Shown here piece after piece: positions 38,201 to 48,114 of a DNA stretch of 64,000 bases. The notes under the pieces are model-generated. The model made no database searches. It was not told where the DNA came from and was given only the letters and a program-made list of their open reading frames with translations. How positions within the stretch are numbered: position 1 is the first letter of the stretch; every line of letters begins with the position of its first letter. The stretch comes from Spirodela intermedia (Eukaryota > Streptophyta > Magnoliopsida > Alismatales > Araceae), in the NCBI GenBank assembly GCA_902729315.2, contig LR746264.1, positions 7,471,878-7,535,877 of the forward strand, given 5' to 3'. The translations under genes and the position numbers were made by a program.

Positions 38201-40063
38201 AAATCATAAAAGGAGCCTGAATTTTGATAATAGATGAATGAATATCCATATTAAGAGGTTAGAAATCAGGGGAAAATAAAATGGATAGCAAAACGCGCAT
38301 ACAGAGATAAACATATATAATAATTTATATCTATTTATGATACATGAAGTATGCCTCCTGTAGAAAAAAACAATAGGTTCTAGCGAGTATGTGTGCATGT
38401 GCCAACGTATATACTACCCCAAACAAATCAAAACTCAATTGGATGGTACCCACATTAACCATGGTAGGTTGAATGCGTGATCTCAGGACTATATTATCAT
38501 ATACCCATTTAGAATGCCACGTATGTTCAGTCTACAAAGTAAGAATGAGCAGGGGACGATGAAACACCTTTAAGCCTTTCAACAAGCCCTTTGAGAATTT
38601 TTCCCTCGGTCTTCAGCTTTGTCAACTCAGCTTCATCATGCTCAAATGCTTTCTTTGCCTTCTCCACTTCAATCTTCCGCAGTGCAATACCCTCCTGGTA
38701 TGTAGCTATCTTCTTTGTCAATTTTTCCCTTGCCACTTTACCAGCTTCCCAACACGTGTTCGTACACTTCACTTTACCACCATACTCATCGCTTCCGTCA
38801 CAACAATCTGAGCATAAGAACCGTGAAAATTAACATTTTCGTTACCATTACGTAAATTCCATCTTATGTGGGCAAAAAATACACTTTGTACCAAAGTAAT
38901 TGGTCATGCATTGGCTGAATGAGAACCCAGACTCATGATGATTTACTAGGAGAATGTATTCTTTTTGTCAAGACAGATCACAAAGTTTTAACGAGCTATT
39001 GAAGCAATAAGCCTCCTATAAAGAAGTAAAGCTCAATTTCCCGCGCCACCCTTGTCAGAAAACTCCAATAAAATGCATTTCATGTACCTGGCCAGCCAGC
39101 GAGGGCTGTCAGCAACTAATGCCAGAGATTAGCTTGAGATGAGTTTTGCACGTTCTCATTTTAACATGATTCAAAGAAGATGGGAGAAGCAAAGAGACAT
39201 TCAGTCGAAGCAGAGAGGAAGTAACTATTATCTACCTTGATAGCGGACATTGTTTGTTCTGATAATATTAAGGCAGAAATCAAACTAAAAGTGATGAGAA
39301 ATTGTAGTATTCTACTCCGAACCACAGATAAGCGATGATATGTCCGGAACTGCAAAAGCAGCTCCAGGTCAACTATAAGCATGTTTAGAGACATTTGAAG
39401 ACAGTAAATGAAAGCGAACAAAAAAACGGATCGAAATGCGTACCACAAATGCCGTCATTCACTCGGGAAGAGAAAATGATTAAGGGCGTGTGACCTTTGT
39501 TCTGGCAATAGAACCTCCCTTCTGGGCACGCGGATGTCCCTGAAAGACGCAATCGATTTTAACCAAGTGAGCACATCCCAATAAACTGGAAAAACAGATG
39601 TTTACGCATAAACACCGCCGTGCATTCCCCGTGAAGGAGGCAAACTCGTAATAAGTAATTTGAAATAAAAATATCAATTCATGGAAGAATTCTCGATGAA
39701 ACGGGAAATTCATTAGGGAGGTTGCGACAGGCCTGGCTCGTCGGTGCCATCCGGACAGTCGCAGAACTCGTCGTTCAGTTGCTCCTTAGTGAACTTACTC
39801 GATCCGTCCTTGCATTTGATCACATTCGACCTGTAGTAATCCACGTCTTGCACCCCAGGCATTACAGAAGAACGAATTCCTTTCTCAGTACCACGGACGA
39901 GGACAAGAACGAATTACTCGACCTGTAGTATGCGGAATAGAGCCGTACCTTGAGGAGCTATGCCCAAGGCATCCTTAGAAGCCGCACAAGACGCTGATCC
40001 AGCGATCAAGAGCAGGAGGGCAGCAATTACCAGGAAGGCATTCCCCCGTCGGTGGGTCTCCAT
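29204..40063 (-). CDS. PSL4: Glucosidase II beta subunit (PRKCSH / PSL4-type), ER lumen
   Basis: Regulatory subunit of ER glucosidase II, which trims glucose from N-glycans in glycoprotein quality control. Minus-strand exons, 5' to 3': 40063-39949, 39846-39733, 39539-39444, 38807-38568, 35782-35661, 33954-33862, 33773-33681, 32333-32006, 31917-31813, 31731-31630, 31147-31090, 30984-30916, 29728-29641, 29556-29495, 29411-29360, 29266-29204. They sum to exactly 600 codons (599 residues). A signal peptide (about 1-27, [12 protein letters not shown]) leads into two LDL-receptor class A-like Cys/Asp modules ([21 protein letters not shown]). Then come a charged coiled coil (about 120-200), an acidic Asp-rich stretch, and a C-terminal MRH lectin domain (about 470-575) that keeps Q502, NGPDRS and RCEY. 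The protein ends in HDEL, an ER-retrieval signal. Two introns use GC donors (see separate entries). Confidence 0.95.
33860..33861 (-). other. GC splice donor, glucosidase II beta (intron after exon 6)
   Basis: The exon ending ...GAAGAACAG is followed by gcaact on the minus strand, close to the accepted GC-AG donor AG|GCAAGT. The next exon begins after a normal ctag acceptor, and frame is kept. Confidence 0.75.
39731..39732 (-). other. GC splice donor, glucosidase II beta (intron after exon 2)
   Basis: The LDLa module [11 protein letters not shown] is split exactly where the family requires it, with exon end CCAG followed by gcctgt. No GT donor nearby preserves the conserved residues. This donor matches the GC-AG consensus less well than the one at 33860-33861. 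Confidence 0.6.
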
Positions 40064-40405
40064 CGCCCTCTCCACCCACACGGCTCCGTCGGGATCAGTG
40101 GCAGAAACGAGAAGTCACGAGCATCTCCCCACCCCCCGCCACCCCCCCTCCGCCGCAGCGATCGAGAAATCGAAACCAGCGGCAGAGGTGGAAGACAGCT
40201 TCCCCTTTTCCGGAGAGGAGTGAATGGGATCACCGGCTTCCGGCCATCGAGCTTCTTGGAACAGCCAGCTTCCTCCTCCTTCCCCCAGCCAAACCATCCT
40301 TCCACCGTCCGATCGAAAGTCAAGCAAATCTATGGTGCGATCAAGAGAGAGAAGCCCATCTCCCGGTGGATTCGTGTGAAACATGTCAGAGCGGTACCAT
40401 GTTAA

Positions 40406-40578
40406 TGGGCCGTTTGGTCCGTAGCCCAGCCCAGCCCCCGTCTTCATTTCTGTCATTTCCGACGAGTAAAGCATTACCTGAATCTCCACGGCCCAATAAC
40501 CTGCCGTCGGCCCACGATACATTAACATCAGTATTGGGCTCTATATGGGCCTATGAGCCCACATAATCTGAATGGGCC
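40406..40578. promoter_or_regulatory. Cluster of site II (TGGGCC/GGCCCA) elements
   Basis: Five copies: 40406-40411, 40490-40495, 40509-40514, 40546-40551 and 40573-40578. They lie about 340-515 bp upstream of the glucosidase II beta start. Site II motifs are known TCP-protein targets in promoters of plant housekeeping genes. Confidence 0.6.
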
Positions 40579-41625
40579 GTCGTGATCCCCAAAATCTGCC
40601 CGTTTGGATCCGGAACAGCAGGTTCTGATCCGATCTAATCCGGGCCTTGCAAAAAGGAAGCTTTCGGAATGGAGGACCTTTTTAAATATTACCTATTTGT
40701 AGGGATAATTTCTTGAAAAAGACGGAAGGCTTTCCGTCGAGTCAAAGTCATTCCCACGTGCGAGTTTTCACGAGCGTGGAGACGAAAAGTCCTTAAAATG
40801 AGCGCCTCGGCACGTGAAGAGAGCAGTCATGTCCATGCTGCTGCACCGCTCCTTCCTCCCGATTTTTTTTCCATCCCTGTCTTATTCTTATTTATTTATC
40901 ACTTTTTTCTCATCCTCTGACCAAAGTTATTATAATATTATATTTATAAAAATCGAATATCTGGTCCTAATCATTTTCAGATGAAATATTATATTAACTA
41001 TATCGTATTAATTTATTATCTACGGTTTTAAAAAATACGAGGATATTAATTATTTATGGACAGGTGGGCGGGCCCAACAATGCCTGCGCCTATAGGATCT
41101 GGGGAGTTGTGGATGAGAACTAAAAAGGGCCGGGGCTCAGCTGCCACCGCACACCGCGAATGAAATCTGGAACGAGCGGTGGTCGTTGCCCCGCGGGGAG
41201 ATCTTACGCGCCACGTCAGGGAAGGCGACGGACCTTGCCACGCGTTGGCCCTCCAGAGGTGGAATTCCCTGCCGGCCATATCTGTAAGCCCCCATTTTTC
41301 CGACACGTGGAATCATATCCTCTGTCTCCCCATCCAGAGGACCTGGGGATAAGTCTTTGCCGACTATATTTAAATAAAATATAAATTTTCCATATATTTA
41401 TTAGTTTAAGAAAATGCGGCGATTTTGATTGCCCCTTGGGAAATCGAAGGAGCGCTCACCCGTTCGGCGCCGCGTCTCATCCACAACATATTCGCGGGGC
41501 CCAGCTGGGGCACAAGGATCGGACGGCTGAAAGGGAACGGCTCATCCTCAAGACCGAATCGCTGCCGTTAGAACGGACGGCCCAAAATGACGGAAGGATG
41601 TTCTTTTCGCTTTACCTTTTCATAT

Positions 41626-41640
41626 GGCCCACGTGGCCCA
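41626..41640 (+). promoter_or_regulatory. G-box embedded in two site II half motifs (Dof promoter)
   Basis: GGCCCACGTGGCCCA: a CACGTG G-box flanked symmetrically by GGCCC, six bases upstream of the TATA box at 41647. G-boxes bind bHLH/bZIP factors, including PIF-class and clock-linked proteins. Confidence 0.6.
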
Positions 41641-41646
41641 CGCCAG

Positions 41647-41652
41647 TATAAA
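41647..41652 (+). promoter_or_regulatory. Candidate TATA box of the Dof gene
   Basis: TATAAA in CCAGTATAAAGCG. It would give a leader of about 550 nt before the start at 42229. Confidence 0.5.
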
Positions 41653-41855
41653 GCGTCGAGGTGGAAGGGAACGAACCGGAGCGTTGCGAGTCGACGGGCT
41701 ATAACCGGTGTTCCGGTTCGGGCGAGGCCGCGTTTTATTTTCCGGTTGAGAATATCATTAGTAGATTATGCCAATTATGCCCTCGATGGACGGAGAGGGT
41801 GAGGCTGCCTAGTGGAGCGGCATGGTCTTTCCGCGCCTGGAGGTGGGGGCCCACG

Positions 41856-42227
41856 ATGATTGGGACGCTTAGCTGGCTCCGACGGGGGGTCAAGCCTGTG
41901 AGATGGGGCCACGTTTCGCTGATCTATCTGGTCGTGAACCGGCTTCTCCCCGCCGGTAGGTCGAGGGACCGGGGGGAGGGGGGGCCGCCATTTTCGTCAA
42001 GGAGCATGCTTTTGTCGCCGTTTCCCCCATATTTTTCTCCCCGCTTTCTCCATCCCCACCGCTTTGGTGGTGTCGGGTTTCCCCCTTTTCTCCGACTTTT
42101 CGACTCTGCACCGGCCGATTCGCTTCAGCTTAGCCTTTTCCCTTCTGGGCTGCCGGCGAAAGGAGAAATGCGAGTCGCCCAAGCGAACTTGGGGGAGGAA
42201 CGAGCAGCGGGTGCCGAGCGGTTGTAG
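41856..42227 (+). other. 123-codon upstream ORF abutting the Dof start codon
   Basis: ATG at 41856 opens a frame (starting MIGTLSWLRR) that ends with TAG at 42225-42227, leaving one base before the Dof ATG at 42229. Two short upstream frames precede it (41768-41812, and from 41822). The peptide is Pro/Arg/Phe-rich and not recognised. It matters only if the leader is transcribed unspliced from the TATA box at 41647. Confidence 0.45.
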
Positions 42228-42228
42228 A

Positions 42229-44625
42229 ATGTCTGAGGCGCGGGATCCGGCCATAAAGCTCTTCGGCAGGACGATTCCTCTGCCGGAGAGCCGGTCCGTG
42301 GAGAACTCCGACTTTTATCCCATGGACGAGGCGGGCGAGGAGCTTAAGGTGAGGGTCGCCGCTCTTCCTCCCTTCGAAGCTGTCTGTCCATCTCTCTCGC
42401 TGAGAGGGGTAGCACAAGTGGAAGAATGCCCGTCTCTCTTGCGGAGAATTTCCATTCCCTTGCTTCGTGCTGACTTACGGGGACTTCATTCACTTGTGGA
42501 TTCCAGTCATTTTTTTCTTGATTGCCTCTGCTAGGGAGGTTTCTGTCGTTTTTTGATCTATGAACAGAATCGGCAGCTTCTAGGCCGTCGCCTTTCTGCT
42601 TTTTCTGATTATTCGGTTTAAAATTTTATATTTATTTTGGTTAATTCCAACCGTACCTCTTAATCCACTGCTAGGAGGATGAAACCCATATTTTTTCCTT
42701 TTTTTTTTCTCCCTTGTTTTATTTGTGTTGACGCTTATGGATTTCGTCGATCTTATCCGATTGACCTCCAAACCAGTGCATAGAATGGGTGAAGTGCCCC
42801 TCGGATTTCGGACGATACAATTTACTTCTGGCGGTGTTCGTAAGATGCCGGCGTCGTCTTCTCGAATTAAATCTTCTTAAGAGATGATATCACAGCACTT
42901 TGAGCCTGTGATCGTAATCTTCACTCTCTTGGCCATTTGGGATAGTGGAAGAAGAAGATTCTCTGGTCTGATGGAGTACAGGTTTGTGTGTTTCCTCGAT
43001 TAAGAAAATTATTTGCTAATTATGACGTGATTTGACGAAAACGTCCCCAAAGAAAGCTGAGTTTCCTTGGATCTTGAAACACTGTGCATAATCTGAGAAC
43101 CTTACGACGAATCAGTCGTAGAGAATTCCTGATATTCCTGAAAAGAATTTATTTTAAATAATGTTTCAAGGTGCCCTTGTCGCAGAAACCCTCTCTGATA
43201 ACTAATTATGTGTTTTTTCATCTTGAATCGCAGGATTCGAGTGGAGAGATATCACGTTCCAGATCCGATCCCCCATCCTTGGAAAGATTGCAGGGAGCAG
43301 AGCGGGTTGAGCTGGATGCATGTTCAGGTTCATGCAGTGCCGATGAGAATTCTGACTGCCAAAGCACCAAACAAGGGGATAGATCAGCTAGCGACCCAAA
43401 AACCAAGCAGTTAAAGAACGAGCCAGATGGCTCCAACCAGCAGAAGGTGCTGAAGAAGCCGGACAAGCTTCTCCCCTGCCCACGATGCAACAGTTTGGAC
43501 ACAAAGTTCTGCTACTACAACAATTACAACGTCAACCAGCCAAGGCACTTCTGCAAGAACTGCCAAAGATACTGGACGGCTGGAGGGACAATGAGGAATG
43601 TACCTGTAGGCGCTGGAAGAAGGAAGAATAAGCACTCTGCATCACACTGCCGCCACCTGCTGATGCCCTCTGAAGCAGCTCCATCCCCTCAAGCTGATCA
43701 CCCGAATTCGGCTCATAATCAACCTACTGCTGGCTCTCTGATGGGGAGCAGAACCGTGCTGAAGTTTGGAGCGGACGCGCCCCTCTGCGAGTCCATGGCC
43801 TCTGTACTTCATCTTGGAGACCAGAAGAGAAATCCCAAGATGGGTTCTTCCCAGTGCGACGAAAATGGGGACGAACCACCTTCATCAGCGAGTTCTCTGG
43901 TGGCGTCCTGTGCGGTGGAAGATAAATTCCCTGATAATTCAGATCACATGGACCAGGGTGGTGTACAGAGCTGTTCCAACGAGCCCACGCCATTGCCCCA
44001 TCCGGAGTGCTTCCCAGGCCAGCCTTGGGCTTATCCCTGGACCCCAGGGTGGACTGGATTTGCTCTGCCGGCGGGTCAACATCCTTCTAAACCATTGCAG
44101 GAACATGATAATGGTAACGGGAATCCAGTCTCGTGGAATTCCCATATGATGATGGCCTCCCCTGCCTTCTGCGGGCCAGCTATCCGGCTCCCTTTTGTGC
44201 CGGCCTCCTTCTGGGGCTATAAGCCCAACTGGCCCAATGAAACATGGAGCATGCCATGGATTGGATCCGGCGGAGTATTGCCGTCTCCCCCTTCCACCGG
44301 CAGTGGGTGCTCAGGAAGCGTGTCTCCCACACTGGGAAAGCACTGCAGGGATTCGAGCTTACTGGTGGAAGAGAAGACGGAGAAATCTCTATGGATCCCA
44401 AAGACACTGAGGATCGATGACCCAGATGAGGCTGCTAAGAGTTCTATATGGGCAACGCTCGGCATCAAACCTGACCCCGATGAGTCGATGAAGGAATCTG
44501 GGATCTTCAAAGGCTTCCAGCCCAACAAGATAGAAGGCAGAGATATTCATCTAGGGAGAAAACAGGTCCTGCACCTGAACCCTGCCGCTCTCTCTCGTTC
44601 CCAGACATTCCAGGAAAGCACATAG
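42229..44625 (+). CDS. CDF: Cycling Dof factor (CDF-type Dof zinc-finger transcription factor)
   Basis: Two exons, 42229-42348 and 43234-44625, give 503 residues. The CDF subgroup represses CONSTANS and FT until GI-FKF1 marks it for degradation. The N-terminus carries the CDF signature [14 protein letters not shown], in the region reported to recruit TOPLESS. The Dof domain has C122-x2-C125-x21-C147-x2-C150 with the expected [17 protein letters not shown] and RYWTAGG core, which binds AAAG sites. The C-terminal CDF motif [20 protein letters not shown] (within 430-454) is the region implicated in FKF1/GI binding. A short [10 protein letters not shown] block precedes it. The intron position after about 40 codons is as in other CDF genes. 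Which CDF paralogue it is cannot be told here. Confidence 0.93.
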
Positions 44626-45517
44626 GAGGTTTGTCGAGGTTCCGCCGTGTAAAATCTTTCGGTCTTGATCTCTGTATGTAAAATAGCATATGGGAGGAAG
44701 GAAGCTTAACCCCTCTGGGGGGACCTTGGTCTTACCAGAGACCCAGCTGACGCTCTTCTTTCCAGATTTTCCTGATGCTTCCATGGGTAATTCGACAAGC
44801 TATCTGGAATGTCATTATCATAATCTGTTCAATAATTATCCTGTGCACAGAAAATGGAAGACTTGTTCCCTACTTCTCTGACTCTGAAGTTCATATCACA
44901 GCTTTAGTTTTGGTACCGATGAGGTGGATTATGATCAACAGGTGATCATCCCTGTCAGTTTATTCACTGATCGCCACGCCATTGCCAGTCTAAAGCTTGA
45001 GATACCTGAAGCTCTGGGATTGGACTTGACAAGTGAAATATGTATGAGAAGCTTACCCACTTCTTTAACGATGAGATTTCATCACAAAGCGGGTTAAGTT
45101 GTGAAGCTTCGATTGAATGAGTATCGTTCTTCTCTTCCTCCGTCTGTATAATGGGTCTGATTGAAAAAAACGATTTTGTGTTGTGAGAGGAATATGTATT
45201 TCTCTGATATGCATCATTAGGAACAACTTTTATTGTGATTTTATTGAGACTTGAGTGCACCTAGACGAGCCCGCCGCCTGTAATTGCTCTCCTGCAGTAG
45301 ACCCTCGTTTTGGCGATCAGTCTAGTCGTCCGGCACTGTGGATGTTTCAGTCTTTGCTATAATATGGAGACACTCTTTTTATTATTCTTAAGTAGGCTGT
45401 GGTTTTCAACTCAGCTATCGCTGAAATTATAGGATAATCCAGTTCTTGCTGTTCTATACTCCCACATTCAGCCGCAAATCTTCTCGTGAATGGTCGATAT
45501 CTCTAAGCTTAGATTGC

Positions 45518-45519
<2 letters not shown>

Positions 45520-45553
<34 letters not shown>
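45520..45553. repeat. (CT)n microsatellite
   Basis: About 17 CT units followed by a C-rich run. Confidence 0.9.
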
Positions 45554-45555
<2 letters not shown>

Positions 45556-46030
45556 CCCCTCCCTCCCCTGGTGCATGCACGTTGGGCTGAGAGCTTTAAA
45601 GAGGTCCGACCCCGATCTCATCTCCGGACGTTCCTCCCGGCCAGGACCGGATTTAAGACTTTCGCTAGTTTACAAGATCTCGCTATATTTGGCAACAGAC
45701 GCTTGTCTACGGGCAGCCACGAGAATCGGAAACTGACGAGCTCATCATTTCTTGAGGCAAACATGGATAATTTGACAAGATAACCCTCCCCACTACGTGG
45801 CATCTGCCCATATAATTGATTCGCCCTTGCTAACTTGAAGGACACTCAAAACCAGACAAACGAACAGACAAAGGATTCCTCGACTAGCTTCCTGTAGAAT
45901 GGGATTCTGCCGCCTGAATTGTCCCTGAGAAGAAGATCAGATGTGCCTTGTCTTGCTCATTTCAAATCCGAAGCTCGCAATTTCTTCTGTTGATCCATGG
46001 CAAGAGAGAGAATGCACCTGAACTAGATCT

Positions 46031-46050
46031 AGAGAGAGAGAGAGAGAGAG
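46031..46050. repeat. (AG)n microsatellite
   Basis: Ten AG units, about 80 bp downstream of the WOX stop codon. Confidence 0.9.
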
Positions 46051-46133
46051 GCGACGTTATTGCCCAATCCTCAAGGCGATTACGATGAAGTGGGCATGGT
46101 AATGAAACGTAGTCAGCATCAGTCGTGGGGTTT

Positions 46134-47335
46134 TCATGATAAAGGAACGGCTTTGAACCCTGAGGAGCGAGAGCTCACCAGTATATAGCTTTCGCCGTCG
46201 TCAAGGGCCCCGAATAGAATTCCGCAGTCGTTCATGGGAACAAGTTCTCCGGAGGAATGAAGGAGAATCGCATCCGGCCCAAAAACCTTCTTCGCATCGA
46301 ACGGCCCGCTTGGAACCTCTTGCGGGATCCCATTGATGAAGACTGTGATCAGACCTGCGATACTCGATTGTCCCCTTCAAGGTGAGGAAACCAACTATGG
46401 ATTTCTCAGATGGAAAGCATTTGATTACTCGGGGGAGGAGGAAAAGGCCCGGTCACTGCTGAAACCAGGTGAGAAGACTCAAAGACGATGATGTGACGGA
46501 GATCAGAGGCGAAAAGGTTAACGGCGGTGGAGCGTTAGGAACTAGGAATTCGAGATTGTTGTCAGGAAGAGCGAGAAAACAACGAATCCCCCAAGGACGG
46601 ATGGTGTCCTCGACTGAGAAATTCTCATGATCCTAGCAGAAATGCAATCGGTTCGATCTAAAAACATGATATCATGCAAAAACAATGATAATTGAGCGTG
46701 ATGCATGAACTATATAGTAAATGAATTCACTCACCTGGCTGATAATATAAACTCGAAGCGTCATGATGATGAGCAGGAGGGGGATTATATCTTCGAGCTC
46801 GATCGATGGTGTCCGTGAAACCCATTTGGCGAGAGATCGAAAACAGGTCCTCTGCGCTATCATCCGCAAAGATGTTCGGAGAACAGTCGGTACCAATGGA
46901 AACAACAGACGTAGATGAAGGAACGAATCCCTCAAACGAGGTATTCGAGGACGAGTTGGCGAATGGGCAAGGAGGAGTGACGTCGCATCGAGCTGCACCC
47001 CCACCGCCGCCATCCGTCCCAGACAGAGCTCTGGGTTCCGCGGCCAGCCCTGCCTGCAGCTGGCGCTGCCGGCGGCGAGATCTCGACCGCCGGTTCTGGA
47101 ACCAGTAGAAGACATTGGCATCCCCAACCGGCCCAAATCTCTCGAGAAGTTTCCTTATCCTCACAGTGTCGTCCTTGGGGGGGTTGACCATACCGCTGTT
47201 GAAGATGGACTCGAGTATCAGGATCTGCTCCGGCTTGGGAGTCCACCGGGTCCTCACGCGCTCGGCGGCGGGGAAGACCACGTCACCGGCGGAGCCATGG
47301 GGGTGGCTTTTGGCCTTTCGCACCTGATCTTCCAT
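46134..47335 (-). CDS. WOX11: WUSCHEL-related homeobox protein, WOX11/12 type
   Basis: Exons 47335-46735 and 46354-46134 (minus) give 273 residues. Genes of this intermediate-clade group set root founder-cell and crown-root fate downstream of auxin. The start ATG at 47335 sits in a strong context (CCACCATGG). The homeodomain covers about residues 27-92, with [34 protein letters not shown] and the recognition helix [17 protein letters not shown]. The group-specific middle motif FSISRQMGF is present. The single intron falls just before [11 protein letters not shown], the conserved C-terminal block of WOX11/12, which ends [20 protein letters not shown] directly after SYIL looks like a donor, but reading through it gives a short natural C-terminus with a stop at 46134-46136, so I kept it exonic. 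WOX11 versus WOX12 is not resolved. Confidence 0.93.
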
Positions 47336-47444
47336 GGTGGCCGTCGGCAGGGCAGAAGAAGAAACCAACTCGGGTCGACGCTAATAAGTTAGGAGACGAC
47401 GATGAGGAAGGATGAATGGCGTAGAAACGAATGCCAGCATGAGG

Positions 47445-47452
47445 TTTTTATA
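47445..47452 (-). promoter_or_regulatory. TATA box of the WOX gene
   Basis: TATAAAAA on the minus strand, about 110 bp upstream of the ATG, giving a leader of roughly 80 nt. Confidence 0.7.
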
Positions 47453-47840
47453 GGGCGAGACGCCGCCCGAGCCATGAAAACATATCTGAGAATAAACGAC
47501 CCAGAAATTTCGATGAAATTAGCCATCATCTTATTCGCCCTGTGCGAATGATATTATCCAAAATGCTAGCTTAATATCAGTAAATGTCTGGGTTTAATAT
47601 ACCAACTGTGAGCTGGTTTCAAGTCAATTGTGCTCGTAAATAGCGGCACGCGTCTACATGTCTACAGGTAGCAGTAAAGAGCCCATATTATAAGGCTTTG
47701 GCTTGCACGTGGCACGTGGTACGAGTGCATGGACACAAGCTCAAATGATGGGAGGAGGGGTGGGAAGAACTGAAGGATTTTATTTGGAGGAGCGATGCAG
47801 TCTAAGCACCTTGTCATTTACGATAGATCTACGTACTTAG

Positions 47841-47902
47841 GCTGATGTCAACCTACACGATGCGCTGACGTCAACCTACACAATGCGCTGACGTCTGATC
47901 TG
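47841..47902. promoter_or_regulatory. 23-bp tandem repeat with TGACGTCA cores (bZIP/TGA-type sites)
   Basis: Copies at 47841-47863 and 47864-47886, with a third partial copy from 47887. The second copy has the palindrome TGACGTCA, the first has TGATGTCA and the third TGACGTCT. TGACG is the core of as-1-like elements bound by TGA bZIP factors. The repeat is about 500 bp upstream of the WOX start codon. Confidence 0.65.
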
Positions 47903-48000
47903 ACTTCAGCCACCGAATTCAAAGGATGAAGTTTTTCGAATACCCTCGGTTATTAGTATAGATCGTTCGTTCTTGGTTTCAGCGAGAGGCGGGGAAGAAG

Positions 48001-48045
48001 CTACAAGAAGAAAGGAGAGTTTTCGAACGAGAGTATCCTAATTAT

Positions 48046-48114
<69 letters not shown>

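Larger units (their letters stand above)
40064..42228. other. Divergent intergenic region, glucosidase II beta / Dof factor
   Basis: 2.17 kb between two divergent start codons. The left part (to about 40660) holds a site II cluster. The middle (40680-41400) is AT-rich and holds ACGTG motifs near 40757 and 40810 and at 41305. The right part (from 41626) is the proposed Dof core promoter and leader. No separate gene is supported. Confidence 0.6.
44626..46133. other. Convergent intergenic region, Dof / WOX
   Basis: 1.5 kb between converging stop codons. It contains a (CT)n tract at 45520-45553 and a (GA)n tract at 46031-46050. No gene is supported. Confidence 0.6.
47336..48000. other. WOX11-like promoter region
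   Basis: Region upstream of the minus-strand WOX gene. It holds the TATA box at 47445-47452, a double ACGTGG motif at about 47705-47720 (GCACGTGGCACGTGG) and the 23-bp TGACG repeat at 47841-47902. No coding frame is supported. Confidence 0.6.

Noticed and set aside
46171-46178. Possible splice donor GTGAGC at the end of the WOX exon 2
   Set aside because: Reading through gives the expected short WOX C-terminus ([11 protein letters not shown]) and a stop. No downstream exon is needed or seen.
47333-47368. Upstream in-frame extension of the WOX protein
   Set aside because: It would begin at a TTG codon. The ATG at 47335 has a strong context and fits the family length.
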